Positions 44,933 through 53,720 of a DNA stretch of 64,000 bases are shown piece after piece. The number at the start of each line of letters is the position of its first letter. The stretch's first letter is position 1. The position numbers and the translations under genes were made by a program. This stretch comes from Verrucomicrobiales bacterium (lineage in GTDB: Bacteria; Verrucomicrobiota; Verrucomicrobiia; Verrucomicrobiales; SLCJ01): the NCBI GenBank assembly GCA_024636835.1, contig JAGXGH010000028.1, forward strand, positions 1 through 64,000, in the 5' to 3' direction. The notes beneath the pieces were generated by a model. The model made no database searches. It was not told where the DNA came from and saw only the letters and a list, made by a program, of their open reading frames with translations.

Positions 44933-46357
44933 CTAGGGGTTCATGTCGAACCCGCCGCCAAGCGCCTTGATGAGTTGAACGGTGTCGAGAAATCGTTGAT
45001 TGCGGACTTGGATTTCCGTGCGACGTGCCTGTAGGCGTGTGCGCTCGGCATCGATGGGTTCAAGCAGTGAGGTGATGCCTTCCTTGTAGCGGTAGTTGGC
45101 GAGTTTTGATGCTTTGGTGGACGATTCGGCAGCACGACTCACAGCCGCTTCCTGAGTCTTGAGCCAACGCAAACTGGCAAGAGATGTGTCGACTTCACGG
45201 AAGGCGTTGAGAACGGTTCCGCGGTAGTTGGCGAGTAACTCGTCATACCTCGCTTCGGTGCGCTTCACATCTTGTCGGAGGATATTGCGCTGCATCAAAG
45301 GGACGCTCGCGGTGGCACCGTAGGTCCAGTATTTACTTGCCGATTCCAGCAGGCTTGTCGACGTGCGACTCGCTAACCCGAGGGTTCCGTCGATGGAAAT
45401 CTTGGGGAACAGTGCAGCTTCTGCCACTCCGATGCGCTCGGATGCGGCAGCCATGGCCCGCTCTGCTTGAGCGATGTCTGGACGGCGCTCGAGTAGTTCT
45501 GAGGGTAAAGTCAACGGCACGCGCGGCGGTTCGCCAGTTAATGGTTGATGGGCGACGCGATATCCCGGCGCGAGCTTACCGGTGAGCATGGCGATCGAGC
45601 CGACGAGCTCTTCACGCCGACGTTGGAGCGATGCGAGTTCGGCTTCTGCGGTGGCGGTTTCGGAATCTGCTCGCGCGACATCCAGATCGCTGGATTGTCC
45701 TTCCTTGGCGCGACGGGTTAGAAGGTCGAGCGCATCTTGGCGGAGTTTTACCGTATCGCGCACCACATCGATCTCACTGTCGGTCGATCTGAGCGAAAAC
45801 CAATTTTGGGCGAGTTCTGCACGCGCACTGAGCAGCACGTTCTCGTAGGCGGCGGCGGCTTGTGCCGTGTCGGCATCGAACGCATCGCGCTCGCGGCGCA
45901 CCCGCCCCCATAAATCAATTTCCCATGTAAGATCGAGCGGCAGTCGGAAGCTGTCGTTCTCGATCCCTTGGAAGTTGACGGCAGCGGAATTGAAGAAGGT
46001 GTTTACTGACGTACGGCTGGTCTGGGCGCGTGGTGAGAAATTGATTGCGGGAAGAAGAGCTGAGCGCGCGGCACGCGAGAAGGTGCGCGCCTGTTCCAGT
46101 CGAGCGAGCGCTGCGGCGGCTGTGGGGTTGGCGGTCGCGAGTTCCCCCATCAAGCGGTTCAGCTCCGAGTCGTCGAATCGTTTCCACCACGAACCTTTAT
46201 CGAGATGATCGGCGGGCGATGCGGGTTTCCATCCGGCGGGCAGATCGTCGAAGTTTACTGGAACGTTCGCCGTTTCGGGGCGCTTGTAGTCAGGACCGAT
46301 AGCGCATCCGGAGAGGAGTATTCCTCCGGCAAGAAGTTGAAGGGCACGTGTGTTCAT
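44933..46357 (-). CDS. RND efflux outer-membrane lipoprotein (NodT family)
   Basis: A 474-residue outer-membrane factor with lipoprotein signal MNTRALQLLAGGILLSGC (Cys18) followed by AIGPDYKRPE, the NodT/OprM start. Two OEP repeats of heptad-like helices follow, with the conserved PLTWEIDLWGRVRRERDAF and ERRPDIAQAERAMAAASERIGVAEAALFPKI segments. It should form the trimeric exit duct of the RND pump. Its start codon (ATG at 46357) overlaps the stop codon of the TetR gene (46354-46356), so the two are translationally coupled. Confidence 0.94.
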   Translation of the reverse strand: MNTRALQLLAGGILLSGCAIGPDYKRPETANVPVNFDDLPAGWKPASPADHLDKGSWWKRFDDSELNRLMGELATANPTAAAALARLEQARTFSRAARSALLPAINFSPRAQTSRTSVNTFFNSAAVNFQGIENDSFRLPLDLTWEIDLWGRVRRERDAFDADTAQAAAAYENVLLSARAELAQNWFSLRSTDSEIDVVRDTVKLRQDALDLLTRRAKEGQSSDLDVARADSETATAEAELASLQRRREELVGSIAMLTGKLAPGYRVAHQPLTGEPPRVPLTLPSELLERRPDIAQAERAMAAASERIGVAEAALFPKISIDGTLGLASRTSTSLLESASKYWTYGATASVPLMQRNILRQDVKRTEARYDELLANYRGTVLNAFREVDTSLASLRWLKTQEAAVSRAAESSTKASKLANYRYKEGITSLLEPIDAERTRLQARRTEIQVRNQRFLDTVQLIKALGGGFDMNP

Positions 46358-46974
46358 TTTGAGATTCCGTTCCAGAAAAGTTCGACCAATGGTTCAACGA
46401 CGCTTTCGAGGTCTTCGGTTTTGCGGCGGTTCACGGCATCAGTGACCATGCCGAAGGCGAGGCTTCGTAAAGCTCGGGAGAGAAACTCCGGGGCAAGTTT
46501 GTCTGAGATTTCGCCATTGGCCTGTGCCTTGGCAAATGCGGCGGTTTGTAGACTAAGTTGGGAGTCGCACAATTCAATCAATGGGCTGAACTCACCAGGT
46601 GAGGTGTGATCCGGGTGCCCAAGTGTCATCAGAAATTCGTAGAACCCGCGGTTGGTGCGGACAAAGCTCAGGTGGAGCCGAACAACCTCGGCGAGACGAT
46701 CGCGCAACGGGCCGTTTGCCTCCCAGTGCGCGTGCGTGGATTCGAAAAGCGTCGAGATGCGCTTTGCGAACGCGGCGAAAAACAACGCCTCCTTACCCGA
46801 GAAATAGAGGTAAAGCGTGCCGGCTGCGACATCTGCCAGATCAGCAATTTCTGACATCGAGGCATCCGCCACGCCTTTCGCACCGAATACCTCTTCGGCA
46901 GCGGCAACGATGGCTTGGCGCTTCTCCTCGCGCTTCCGATCTCGTCGGGTGGATATTGGTGAATCTGTATTCAT
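46354..46974 (-). CDS. TetR-family transcriptional regulator of the efflux operon
   Basis: A 206-residue TetR regulator. The N-terminal helix-turn-helix is canonical (VFGAKGVADASMSEIADLADVAAGTLYLYFSGKEALF, about 29-65); the C-terminal ligand domain is of the TetR_C type and less conserved. As the first gene of the pump operon with overlap to the channel gene it is very likely a repressor of its own operon, relieved by a pump substrate. An operator would lie within 46975-47050; I see no convincing palindrome there. Confidence 0.93.
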   Translation of the reverse strand: MNTDSPISTRRDRKREEKRQAIVAAAEEVFGAKGVADASMSEIADLADVAAGTLYLYFSGKEALFFAAFAKRISTLFESTHAHWEANGPLRDRLAEVVRLHLSFVRTNRGFYEFLMTLGHPDHTSPGEFSPLIELCDSQLSLQTAAFAKAQANGEISDKLAPEFLSRALRSLAFGMVTDAVNRRKTEDLESVVEPLVELFWNGISK

Positions 46975-47120
46975 TTTATGAATAGTGATTCAGATACGTT
47001 CGAATGCAAGTGACGGTTACGTAAATTTTCGCAGCCATGCCGCCCCAACGATATTTTTTTCAGACAGGATTTGCAGGATGGATTGGGATGCAAGGCCACA
47101 GCGCCAGAACAATGAGCGCA

Positions 47121-47160
47121 AGCTGCTTCTCTTTAAGGAGCGTGGGCGCTCCTCGTCCGC
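47121..47160 (+). repeat. AAGGAGCG hairpin repeat, copy 3
   Basis: Reads AGCTGCTTCTCTTTAAGGAG, CGTGGGCG, ctcctcgtccgc. The leader AGCTGC-TC also precedes copy 2 (43640-43650), so similarity extends about 15 bases upstream. It lies between the TetR gene and the PEP-CTERM gene. The hairpin arm has decayed here compared with the other copies. Confidence 0.5.
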
Positions 47161-47278
47161 GCGGTGCGAACACTGGAACTCGCATGGTGACTTATTTGGT
47201 GGAGCAATACGGGGTTAGGGAAAATTGATGATATTTTTCTTGCCTTGGTCAGTGTCTGTGGATGAGAGTTAGGTTGTT

Positions 47279-48001
47279 ATGAAAATATCCATATCTCTTG
47301 CCGTTGTTTCAGCGCTTGTCGCGATGACCGGGCTTTCCAGCGCGGCCGTGATCGCGCCGATCACTACCCAAGCGCACAACCTGCAAGGTGGTGGAGGCAT
47401 ATCTTCCCTGTATGATGATAATGACAATGGTGGAAGTTCGAAAATTACTAAGCCGGATGCCAACGATCCGAACACTTGGACCGCTACAGGTCAAGCATGG
47501 CCAGACGATTGGCAGGGAAACGGACCCCTTAATGTCGGCACAAACGCCTCCGGCACGAACGGCAAGTTTGGCTGGGTGACGTTTGACTTCGGTTCTGTAA
47601 CAGCACTCGACGAGATTTTCATCTGGAACTTGTCTGAAGCTACAGCGCAGGATCGCAGGGTGAACACTTACAATATCTACTACTCCAACGCTCCGACCGT
47701 CGCTGCAGTTTCCGGCAATGGCAATGCCGCTGCTAGCCTTGACTATGACTTCGCAAGCGGTGGGTGGACACAGCTTGGCGGAACCCGCTCATTGCTTCAA
47801 TGGTCCGATGGCACAGGTGCCGATGGTATTGAGACTCTCGGTGTCAGCGCACAGTATATCGGACTTGAGTTCATCACCTATGGTGGTAACTCCGCGCGTG
47901 TTGGTCTCAACGAAGTAGTCTTCACCGATACTATTCCAGAGCCATCCGCAGCAATTCTCGGATCTCTTGGCTTCCTCGCCCTGCTCCGCCGCCGCAGGTA
48001 A
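47279..48001 (+). CDS. PEP-CTERM protein with discoidin-like domain
   Basis: A 240-residue exported protein. The signal peptide is MKISISLAVVSALVAMTGLSSAA. The mature part (about 30-210) is rich in Gly, Asn, Thr and aromatic residues and has the pattern of an F5/8 type C (discoidin-like) domain: WVTFDFGSVTALDEIFIWNLSEATAQDRRVNTYNIYYSN and VGLNEVVF. The C-terminus is a textbook PEP-CTERM tail: IPEPSAAILGSLGFLALLRRRR. Such proteins are recognised by an exosortase and exported to the envelope or extracellular matrix; no exosortase gene is in the window. The gene is monocistronic and ends in an intrinsic terminator. Confidence 0.85.
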   Translation: MKISISLAVVSALVAMTGLSSAAVIAPITTQAHNLQGGGGISSLYDDNDNGGSSKITKPDANDPNTWTATGQAWPDDWQGNGPLNVGTNASGTNGKFGWVTFDFGSVTALDEIFIWNLSEATAQDRRVNTYNIYYSNAPTVAAVSGNGNAAASLDYDFASGGWTQLGGTRSLLQWSDGTGADGIETLGVSAQYIGLEFITYGGNSARVGLNEVVFTDTIPEPSAAILGSLGFLALLRRRR

Positions 48002-48020
48002 GCGAAGAAATTCTCTTTCA

Positions 48021-48057
48021 AAAGGCTTCCACGGCTTTGCCGCTGGGAGCCTTTTTT
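48021..48057 (+). terminator. Intrinsic terminator after PEP-CTERM gene
   Basis: AAAGGCTTCCACGGC-ttt-GCCGCTGGGAGCCTTTTTTT forms a long GC-rich stem with a run of seven T, 20 bp beyond the stop codon. The stem has a few mismatches (bulged A and CTG). It is the clearest intrinsic terminator in the window. Confidence 0.85.
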
Positions 48058-48183
48058 TGTGGCGAGATGGCTGAAGTTTTTCTTCTTTGCATCAGATAGA
48101 GGCAATCCAGTTCGCTTCAGTCTTGTCGTCCAAATAGCGCAGTGCCACTCTTCATGCGTTAGCCAAAGAATTAGCACAGAACA

Positions 48184-48531
48184 ATGGACAGCCCGGAAAC
48201 CAACAAGAAGCTTGATCGTATCTCATATCTACTTGCCGCCAACCTACTGGTCATGGCTATCGGTGCTGGAGGACTTGTTGTCGGGCTTCTTCCCAAGTTG
48301 GAGCGTGTAGCTCAAACCACCGAACGTGTGGAGCAGCGGTTCCAGTCGTTTGCAGACGAGGTACAGCCCGTGGTTTCGGCGGGAGCTGGTAAGGCTATCG
48401 AATCCATCAAGAAGATCGATGCAGACCGACTCTCCAAGACGGCGACAGAGCGATCTGATGAATTGATTGAGGCAGCATCTGAGAAGGCGAAGCGTTTTCT
48501 TGACCGCGATAAGAAGGAAGAATCTGAATAA
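48184..48531 (+). CDS. Small membrane protein with coiled-coil tail
   Basis: A 115-residue protein with one membrane helix (LLAANLLVMAIGAGGLVVGLL, about 16-36) and a polar helical C-terminus (LERVAQTTERVEQRFQSFADEVQPV ... RSDELIEAASEKAKRFLDRDKKEE) with heptad spacing. No family is recognised. The length, clean start codon and strong charge pattern support a real gene. It may be a small structural or scaffold protein. Confidence 0.6.
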   Translation: MDSPETNKKLDRISYLLAANLLVMAIGAGGLVVGLLPKLERVAQTTERVEQRFQSFADEVQPVVSAGAGKAIESIKKIDADRLSKTATERSDELIEAASEKAKRFLDRDKKEESE

Positions 48532-48735
48532 AGCCTGCTGCCAGTGGATCCAAAATGAGATCCAGCTTCGGGACACGCATAAACATCTCTTGCCCTCATG
48601 TAGCGTGGTCACCATGTCCACGATGTGTCATCACTGGGTATGGAGACATCGGATATGGCGTTCTTTTCACAAAGTTGTTCGGATTGATTTTCTCCTTGGA
48701 AGAACCAGCGGAAGTGATTCGTTATACAGCTTGCA

Positions 48736-49152
48736 ATGAAAATGAAACGTATCCTTTGCGGCTTTGCCGCCAGCTTGATGTTCGTCCAATCCGGTATCGC
48801 CGAGGACGAGGAAACCCCGCTTGGCAAGCAGATGGAAGTCATGAGCGATGCCTACAAGGCCATGCGCCGTACAGAGGACCCTGCTAAAGGTGCCGTCCTT
48901 GCACGTGAGGCGCAGGACGCGATGATCAAAGCGGTCTCGGAGATTCCCAAGCTGGTGAAAGAAATGCCCGATGGTCCGGAAAAAGCCAAGGCCTCGGCGG
49001 AATACCGCAAGAGTATCGGAGGCCTCATCTCCACCCTTGCGAGCATGGAACTCGCCTTCCTCGACAACGACCTCGATAAGGTCAAGGAAATCGTCTCGAC
49101 CATGCGCGACATTAAGAAAGAGGGGCACGATAAGTTCATGGAGGAGGAATGA
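48736..49152 (+). CDS. Cytochrome b562-like exported four-helix protein
   Basis: A 138-residue protein: signal peptide MKMKRILCGFAASLMFVQSGIA, then about 116 residues of amphipathic helices, the size of cytochrome b562. The first mature helix reads PLGKQMEVMSDAYKAMRR, offering Met at the position of the axial Met7, and the last helix reads MRDIKKEGHDKFMEEE, offering His at the position of His102. The c-type CxxCH is absent, so heme would be non-covalent. If correct it is a periplasmic electron-transfer or stress protein. The identity rests on two possible ligands and size, so it remains tentative; a heme-free relative is the main alternative. Confidence 0.55.
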   Translation: MKMKRILCGFAASLMFVQSGIAEDEETPLGKQMEVMSDAYKAMRRTEDPAKGAVLAREAQDAMIKAVSEIPKLVKEMPDGPEKAKASAEYRKSIGGLISTLASMELAFLDNDLDKVKEIVSTMRDIKKEGHDKFMEEE

Positions 49153-49266
49153 TCTCCACCCTCTCACACGTGAAAGGATTGCAAGCTGCTCCAAACACTG
49201 GCTCTTGTAGTAAGCCCTTCAGATTTTCTTGCACCATTTCTTAGTCTGTCTATCTTTATCAATAAT

Positions 49267-50649
49267 ATGAACCACAACCCTTCTCAATTTTCCCGCCGTG
49301 ATTTCCTCAAGCGTTCTGCTGCTTCCAGTGTATTTACCATTTTGCCGGCTTCGCTGGTGATGGGCACACGGAGCCGAGCAGAAACGGTTTCCGCCAATGA
49401 AAAAGTCCGTTTGGCGGTGATTGGCATAGGTAACCAGGGCGGTGGCGACATGAAGATCATGGTGGATTCGGGTCACTGCGATGTTGTCGCTCTGTGTGAT
49501 GTCGATCTCCAAGGTAAACACACCCAAAAAGCTCAGCAGGCTCATCCATAAGCCAAGCGTTATACGGACTTCCGTAAGATGTTTGATGAAATGGCCGATG
49601 GCATCGATGCGGTGCTCATTGGCACACCTGACCACGCTCATTTCTGCATGGCGATGCTGGCCATGTCACTTGGCAAGCATGTGTATGTCGAGAAGCCACT
49701 TGCTCACACCTTTGGTCAATCTGAACGCCTGATCGCCATGGCCGAGAAAAGCGGAGTGGTCACCCAGATGGGCAACCAAGGACACTCCGGTGCCAACTAC
49801 TTCCAATTCAAATCATGGACTGAGGCAGGCATCATCAAAGACATTACCAAGATTGATGCCTACATGAACAATCGGCGCCGTTGGCACGGCTGGGGAACAT
49901 CGGTGAAAGCCTACCCGGAGGATCCGATGCCAGCCGGCATGAACTGGCCAGTGTGGTGCGGACCGGCTCCTGTAAACCCCTTCAGCAAGCGTTTGCATCC
50001 GCAAGAATGGCGCAGTTGGTTTGATTATGGAAGCGGCGCGTTTGGCGACTGGGGTCCGCACATCCTCGATACGGCTCATCGTTTTCTCAAGTTGGGTCTG
50101 CCACAATCGGTGCAGGTGCTCAAGCGCGAGGGGCCCAATGATTTTGTCTTCCCACAAGCATCGACCATCCGCTTCAACTTTGATGCGCGGGGTGAAGGAC
50201 TACCCGCCTGTAAAGTGACATGGTACGACGGTGTCGGCAATCTGCCAGAGGTCGACCCTGCACTTGGTGACGTGAGTCTCAAGTCGCCTGGTAAGATTCT
50301 CTATGGAAAAGACATGGTTTTCCAAGGGGGCAGCCATGCCTCAACGCTTACGATTCTTCCACGTGAAAAATTCCTCGAAATGCGCAAGGATCTGCCGCGC
50401 ATTAGTGGCAAAAACTCCAATCACTACGCAAACTTCTTATTGGCCTGCAAAGGGGAAGAGGAAGCCCGCTCGCCATTCAGTGTGGCTGGCCCGCTTTGCC
50501 AAGTGTTCAACCTTGGTATTATCGCTCAGCGATTGGGTGAGGACCTTACATTCGATCCTAAGACGAGGGCCATTACTGGCAATGCAGACGCGCAAGCACT
50601 GCTCGATCCTACGCCGCGCGAAGGTTGGGAGCAATACTACAAGCTCTGA
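49267..50649 (+). pseudogene. Gfo/Idh/MocA family oxidoreductase interrupted by in-frame TAA
   Basis: One continuous frame apart from a TAA at 49549-49551. The first part (49267-49548, 94 residues) has a twin-arginine leader (SRRDFLKRSAASSVF) and the Rossmann start VRLAVIGIGNQGGGDMKIM, VALCDVDL; the second (about 49552-50649) resumes at once with AKRYTDFRKMFDEM, IGTPDHAHFCMAM, HVYVEKPLAHT and the beta-sheet domain. Joined, it is about 460 residues, the normal length of an exported Gfo/Idh/MocA enzyme, and family members read P-x-A-K-x-Y-x-D-F-R exactly across the stop. The remaining sequence is intact, so the mutation is recent or a base error. An ATG at 49579 could express the C-terminal part without the nucleotide-binding motif. 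Confidence 0.85.
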
Positions 50650-50790
50650 TACCAAGTCTTGGTATTGATCTGAAGCGTCGCGTAAAACCGCTGCGCGGCA
50701 CGCGATTGCCAAGTGGGTGTTTAATTGATTGGTCGAGAGCAATTTGTGCGCGGCGAATCGTGATATACTTATTAGAAAGCTTTCTCATAC
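50649..50790 (+). repeat. ATACCAAxTCTTGGTAT element, copy A
   Basis: Starts with ATACCAAGTCTTGGTAT (an 8-1-8 perfect hairpin), overlapping the last base of the interrupted oxidoreductase's stop codon. Then TGATCTGA, a GTGTTTAATTGATTGGTCG stretch, TGCGCGGCGAATCGTGATAT and CTCATAC. Copy A carries about 35 additional bases near position 50675 that copies B and C lack. It fills most of the gap before the FKBP gene. Confidence 0.75.
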
Positions 50791-50849
50791 CTCAGGTAAA
50801 GTGGAGCAGATGGTTGACAGACGGTGAGGAGCATGGATGATGCTTATTT

Positions 50850-52073
50850 ATGAAAGTCCGTAGTTTTACCACACCTCTGATGATCGCTGCTGCAATGGTA
50901 GCGGTGCCCGCCCTTGTTCATTCCGAGGAAACCCCGGACCCTAACACTACCGCAGTCACCGAACCAGTAGCCGTTGAACCTGAAAAGAAAATGCCCGAAA
51001 CTCCCGTTGATGTAGCCGCCGCCCCCGCCGATGCCACCAAGACCGAAAGCGGTCTGGCCTCGAAAGTCCTCCAAGCCGGAACCGGCGAAAAGAAACCGAC
51101 GGCTGCCGACACGGTGACCGTTCACTACTCCGGCTGGACCACAGACGGCAAAATGTTCGACAGTTCAGTGACCCGCGGTGAACCGACGAGCTTCCCGCTC
51201 GGCGCAGTCATCCCCGGCTGGACCGAAGGCCTTCAGTTGATGGTGGTTGGAGAGAAGCGTCGTTTCTGGATCCCGGAAGAACTCGCCTACGGCCCGGTCG
51301 TGCCAGGCAGCGGCCGTCCTGGCGGCATGCTGTGCTTCGACGTAGAGCTTATTGGCATCAAGGAAGCTCCCAAGCCACCCGCAGATACCGAAAAAACCGC
51401 AGGCGGAGTCGCTTACAAGATCATCAAGGAAGGTGCCGGCGAAAAGCCCGGATCCAATCAGATTGTTACTTTCCATTTCACCGCCAAGACCATGGAAGGT
51501 GAAACTGTGCAGGATAGCCGCACGGCACCAAGTCCTCCAAGCGTGCCTCTCGATAAACTGCCGCCAGCACTCGGCGAGCTTTTTGCCGACATGAAGGCCG
51601 GCGGGCAGCGAAAAAGCTGGTTGCCTGAGCCGCAGGCCCCCGGTGGATTCATCGTGGCGGATATTGAGCTGATCTCTTTCAAGGACGCGCCACCGGCACC
51701 TGCAGTTCCAGAAGATGTCGCAGCTGTTCCAGACGATGCAGCAAAGACCGAAAGCGGGCTCGCCTACAAGGTGCTCACTGAAGGCAAGGGTGAGGAAAAG
51801 CCCAAGGCCACAGATACCGTGAAAGTGCACTATTCCGGCTGGACGACGGATGGCAAGATGTTCGACAGCTCAGTCACCCGTGGCGAGCCTGCGCAATTCC
51901 CGCTGAATGGCGTGATCAAAGGTTGGACCGAAGGCGTGCAGCTGATGGTGGTCGGCGAAAAGCGCCGCTTCTGGATCCCCGCTGATCTCGCCTACGGCCC
52001 GGTAGTCCCAGGCAGTGGACGTCCAGGCGGTATGCTTGTCTTCGACATCGAGCTTCTCGAGATCGTCCGTTAG
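50850..52073 (+). CDS. Exported triple-domain FKBP-type peptidyl-prolyl isomerase
   Basis: A 407-residue protein with a signal peptide (MKVRSFTTPLMIAAAMVAVPALVHS). Three FKBP-like domains occur in tandem: about 65-170, 184-277 and 299-407. Domains 1 and 3 are nearly identical and keep the catalytic pocket (VHYSGWTTDGKMFDSSVTRGE, GWTEGLQLMVVGEKRRFWIP, YGP). The middle domain lacks these aromatics (FHFTAKTMEGETVQDS, LPPALGEL), so it is probably inactive. Codon choice differs between domains 1 and 3 despite matching residues, so the duplication is old and conserved by selection. It should catalyse proline isomerisation and assist folding in the periplasm or outside. Confidence 0.93.
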   Translation: MKVRSFTTPLMIAAAMVAVPALVHSEETPDPNTTAVTEPVAVEPEKKMPETPVDVAAAPADATKTESGLASKVLQAGTGEKKPTAADTVTVHYSGWTTDGKMFDSSVTRGEPTSFPLGAVIPGWTEGLQLMVVGEKRRFWIPEELAYGPVVPGSGRPGGMLCFDVELIGIKEAPKPPADTEKTAGGVAYKIIKEGAGEKPGSNQIVTFHFTAKTMEGETVQDSRTAPSPPSVPLDKLPPALGELFADMKAGGQRKSWLPEPQAPGGFIVADIELISFKDAPPAPAVPEDVAAVPDDAAKTESGLAYKVLTEGKGEEKPKATDTVKVHYSGWTTDGKMFDSSVTRGEPAQFPLNGVIKGWTEGVQLMVVGEKRRFWIPADLAYGPVVPGSGRPGGMLVFDIELLEIVR

Positions 52074-52122
52074 AAGGTCCTACTTCGTGCCGAGCTGGCG
52101 CTCATAACTTCTGCAGCAGTGA

Positions 52123-52152
52123 CTGCCGTCAAATTCAATCATTTGATGGCAG
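52123..52152 (+). other. Hairpin after FKBP gene
   Basis: CTGCCGTCAAAT-tcaatc-ATTTGATGGCAG: arms of 12 with one mismatch, 50 bp downstream of the FKBP stop codon. No T run follows, so it may protect the 3' end of the mRNA rather than terminate it. The rest of the 252-bp gap before the phosphatase gene holds nothing identifiable. Confidence 0.5.
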
Positions 52153-52325
52153 ATTGATGCTGGCCTTGGATGGTTGTTTGGTCGAAGTCACAAATGGCAT
52201 TCTCAATCCGGAGTCGCCTGCAGACTCATCTGGTGATTGAATTGTTTGGCATTTACTTGCAGGGTCGGGTTTTATTGCATCAATGCTCGGAGCACTAAAA
52301 GTAGCCCATTCTATTTAATCCCAAC

Positions 52326-52982
52326 ATGCGAACATTTGCCATAGGAGACATCCACGGTTGTTTAAACGCCCTGCGGCGGCTTGACCACGAGCTGCACTTT
52401 AGCTCGGACGACACCGTGATCACGCTTGGCGACTATGTCGATAGGGGACCCGACTCCAGGGGAGTCATCAACGAGCTTAGGGCATTACGCGAGCGCTGTC
52501 ATTTAATCACGCTACGGGGCAACCACGAGATCATGATGATGGAGTCCCGCACCGGCGGGTTTGCTCGACTGAACTGGATGATGAACGGCGGCAACACCAC
52601 CATGAACAACTACGGCGGTGACAACATGGATGAGATTCCTGAGTCACATTGGGAGTTTATCGCTGCGACGCTTCCTCACTACGAATTGGGGGGCGATTTC
52701 TTTATCCATGCCAACGCGGATCCCGATGTTGCGATTGAAGATCAATCTGAGGATTTCCGCTACTGGAGAAGATTGTCCGAATTCACGCCCCATCAATCCG
52801 GCAAACGAATGATATGTGGTCATACGGCGCAACCTACCGGAGAACCTCTTGTCCTCGATAGCGCTGTGTGTATCGACACAAACGCGTGTGGTGGCCAGTG
52901 GCTAACCTGTCTTAACGTCGACACCAATCACTACTGGCAGACCAACGAGCAAGGTGAGATCCAGGAGGGCGATCTCTACTGA
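52326..52982 (+). CDS. PPP-type metallophosphatase (bacterial serine/threonine phosphatase-like)
   Basis: A 218-residue phosphatase of the calcineurin-like PPP family (lambda phosphatase type). The metal-binding motifs are all present: FAIGDIHGC (GDxHG), LGDYVDRGPDS (GDxVDRG), TLRGNHEIM (GNHE) and later MICGHTA (GHT). This is the compact bacterial PrpA/PrpB-like form, soluble and cytoplasmic. Activity on phosphoserine/threonine is likely; bacterial members also act on diadenosine tetraphosphate, so the substrate is not certain. No kinase gene is adjacent. Confidence 0.92.
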   Translation: MRTFAIGDIHGCLNALRRLDHELHFSSDDTVITLGDYVDRGPDSRGVINELRALRERCHLITLRGNHEIMMMESRTGGFARLNWMMNGGNTTMNNYGGDNMDEIPESHWEFIAATLPHYELGGDFFIHANADPDVAIEDQSEDFRYWRRLSEFTPHQSGKRMICGHTAQPTGEPLVLDSAVCIDTNACGGQWLTCLNVDTNHYWQTNEQGEIQEGDLY

Positions 52983-52998
52983 AGCGTAATTGCCGGGC

Positions 52999-53027
52999 AT
53001 TTTGCAAATTCTTCGCACTGGCAAAAT
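52999..53027. terminator. Possible bidirectional hairpin between convergent genes
   Basis: ATTTTGC (52999-53005) and GCAAAAT (53021-53027) pair perfectly over seven bases and sit midway in the 54-bp gap between two convergent genes; a CCGG on either side extends the symmetry. The 15-base loop and A/T-rich stem make it a weak terminator candidate. Confidence 0.35.
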
Positions 53028-53036
53028 CGATTCCGG

Positions 53037-53720
53037 TCAGCTCGGGGCAAAGCGTTGAGCAATCGCTTTCCAGACGGCGGCTACTACGGTGATTGTGGCG
53101 ATGAGCGGCAATGTGATTGCGAAGGGAGCATCAAGGACGTCGAGGGTTCCCCAGGTGGCAAATGCCCAGAGGAGTGGGATTGGGATGAGCAGGAAAAACC
53201 ACACCGGCCGGGCGCAGATGAGGGCGATGCCGAGGAAGAAACACATCGTAGGATCGGGTGCCATGCCGAAATATTCTGCTCCTTGCCATGTTCGCTCATC
53301 GAGCTGGGTGAGAATGGGATAGCCGACAAGGCCAAAAGTGGCGATAGCGACTCCAGTGATGGTGTGGAGCGCGGGGCGGAAGGTTTCCCGGGATTTTGTG
53401 ACGAACCCCCAGATGAGGATGAGTGGAATCTGGATGAGAAACGCCCATCCAAAGAATTTGCCCACAGGGGTAAGTTCCGAGTAGAGCTGGAAATGGAATG
53501 TGATAGCGCAGGCTGCAATGGGAATGGCCAAGGCGACTGCGACCGCGCGGGCTTTCCCCATGCACGCGAGGATAATAATGGCTATCCCTAGTGCGAGCAT
53601 GACCAAGTGGGCGGGCCACCATGCTTCGAACTGCCGCGCAAAGAGCCGGAAATACACTTCATCCATGAAGGAGATGAAATTGCTAACCGAGTAACTGTTT
53701 AGCTTGTCGATGAAACTCAT
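53037..53720 (-). CDS. Polytopic membrane protein (DUF6064-like)
   Basis: A 227-residue protein with seven hydrophobic helices. An N-terminal amphipathic segment with SFMDEVYFRLFARQFEAWWP leads into LVMLALGIAIIILACMG; later loops include RTWQGAEYFGMAPDPTMCFFLGI and ARPVWFFLLIPIPLLWAF. The pattern recalls DUF6064 membrane proteins; this is by memory of the motif order and is tentative. No transport or catalytic signature is visible. Its start codon touches the repeat element at 53719-53823. Confidence 0.6.
   Translation of the reverse strand: MSFIDKLNSYSVSNFISFMDEVYFRLFARQFEAWWPAHLVMLALGIAIIILACMGKARAVAVALAIPIAACAITFHFQLYSELTPVGKFFGWAFLIQIPLILIWGFVTKSRETFRPALHTITGVAIATFGLVGYPILTQLDERTWQGAEYFGMAPDPTMCFFLGIALICARPVWFFLLIPIPLLWAFATWGTLDVLDAPFAITLPLIATITVVAAVWKAIAQRFAPS

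Noticed and set aside
46975-47278. TetR operator in front of the efflux operon
   Set aside because: I found no convincing inverted repeat of the right length near the start; only the AAGGAGCG repeat further on.
49549-49551. Recoding of the TAA as an amino acid
   Set aside because: TAA is not used for selenocysteine or pyrrolysine, and no downstream structure suggests readthrough; mutation or error is simpler.
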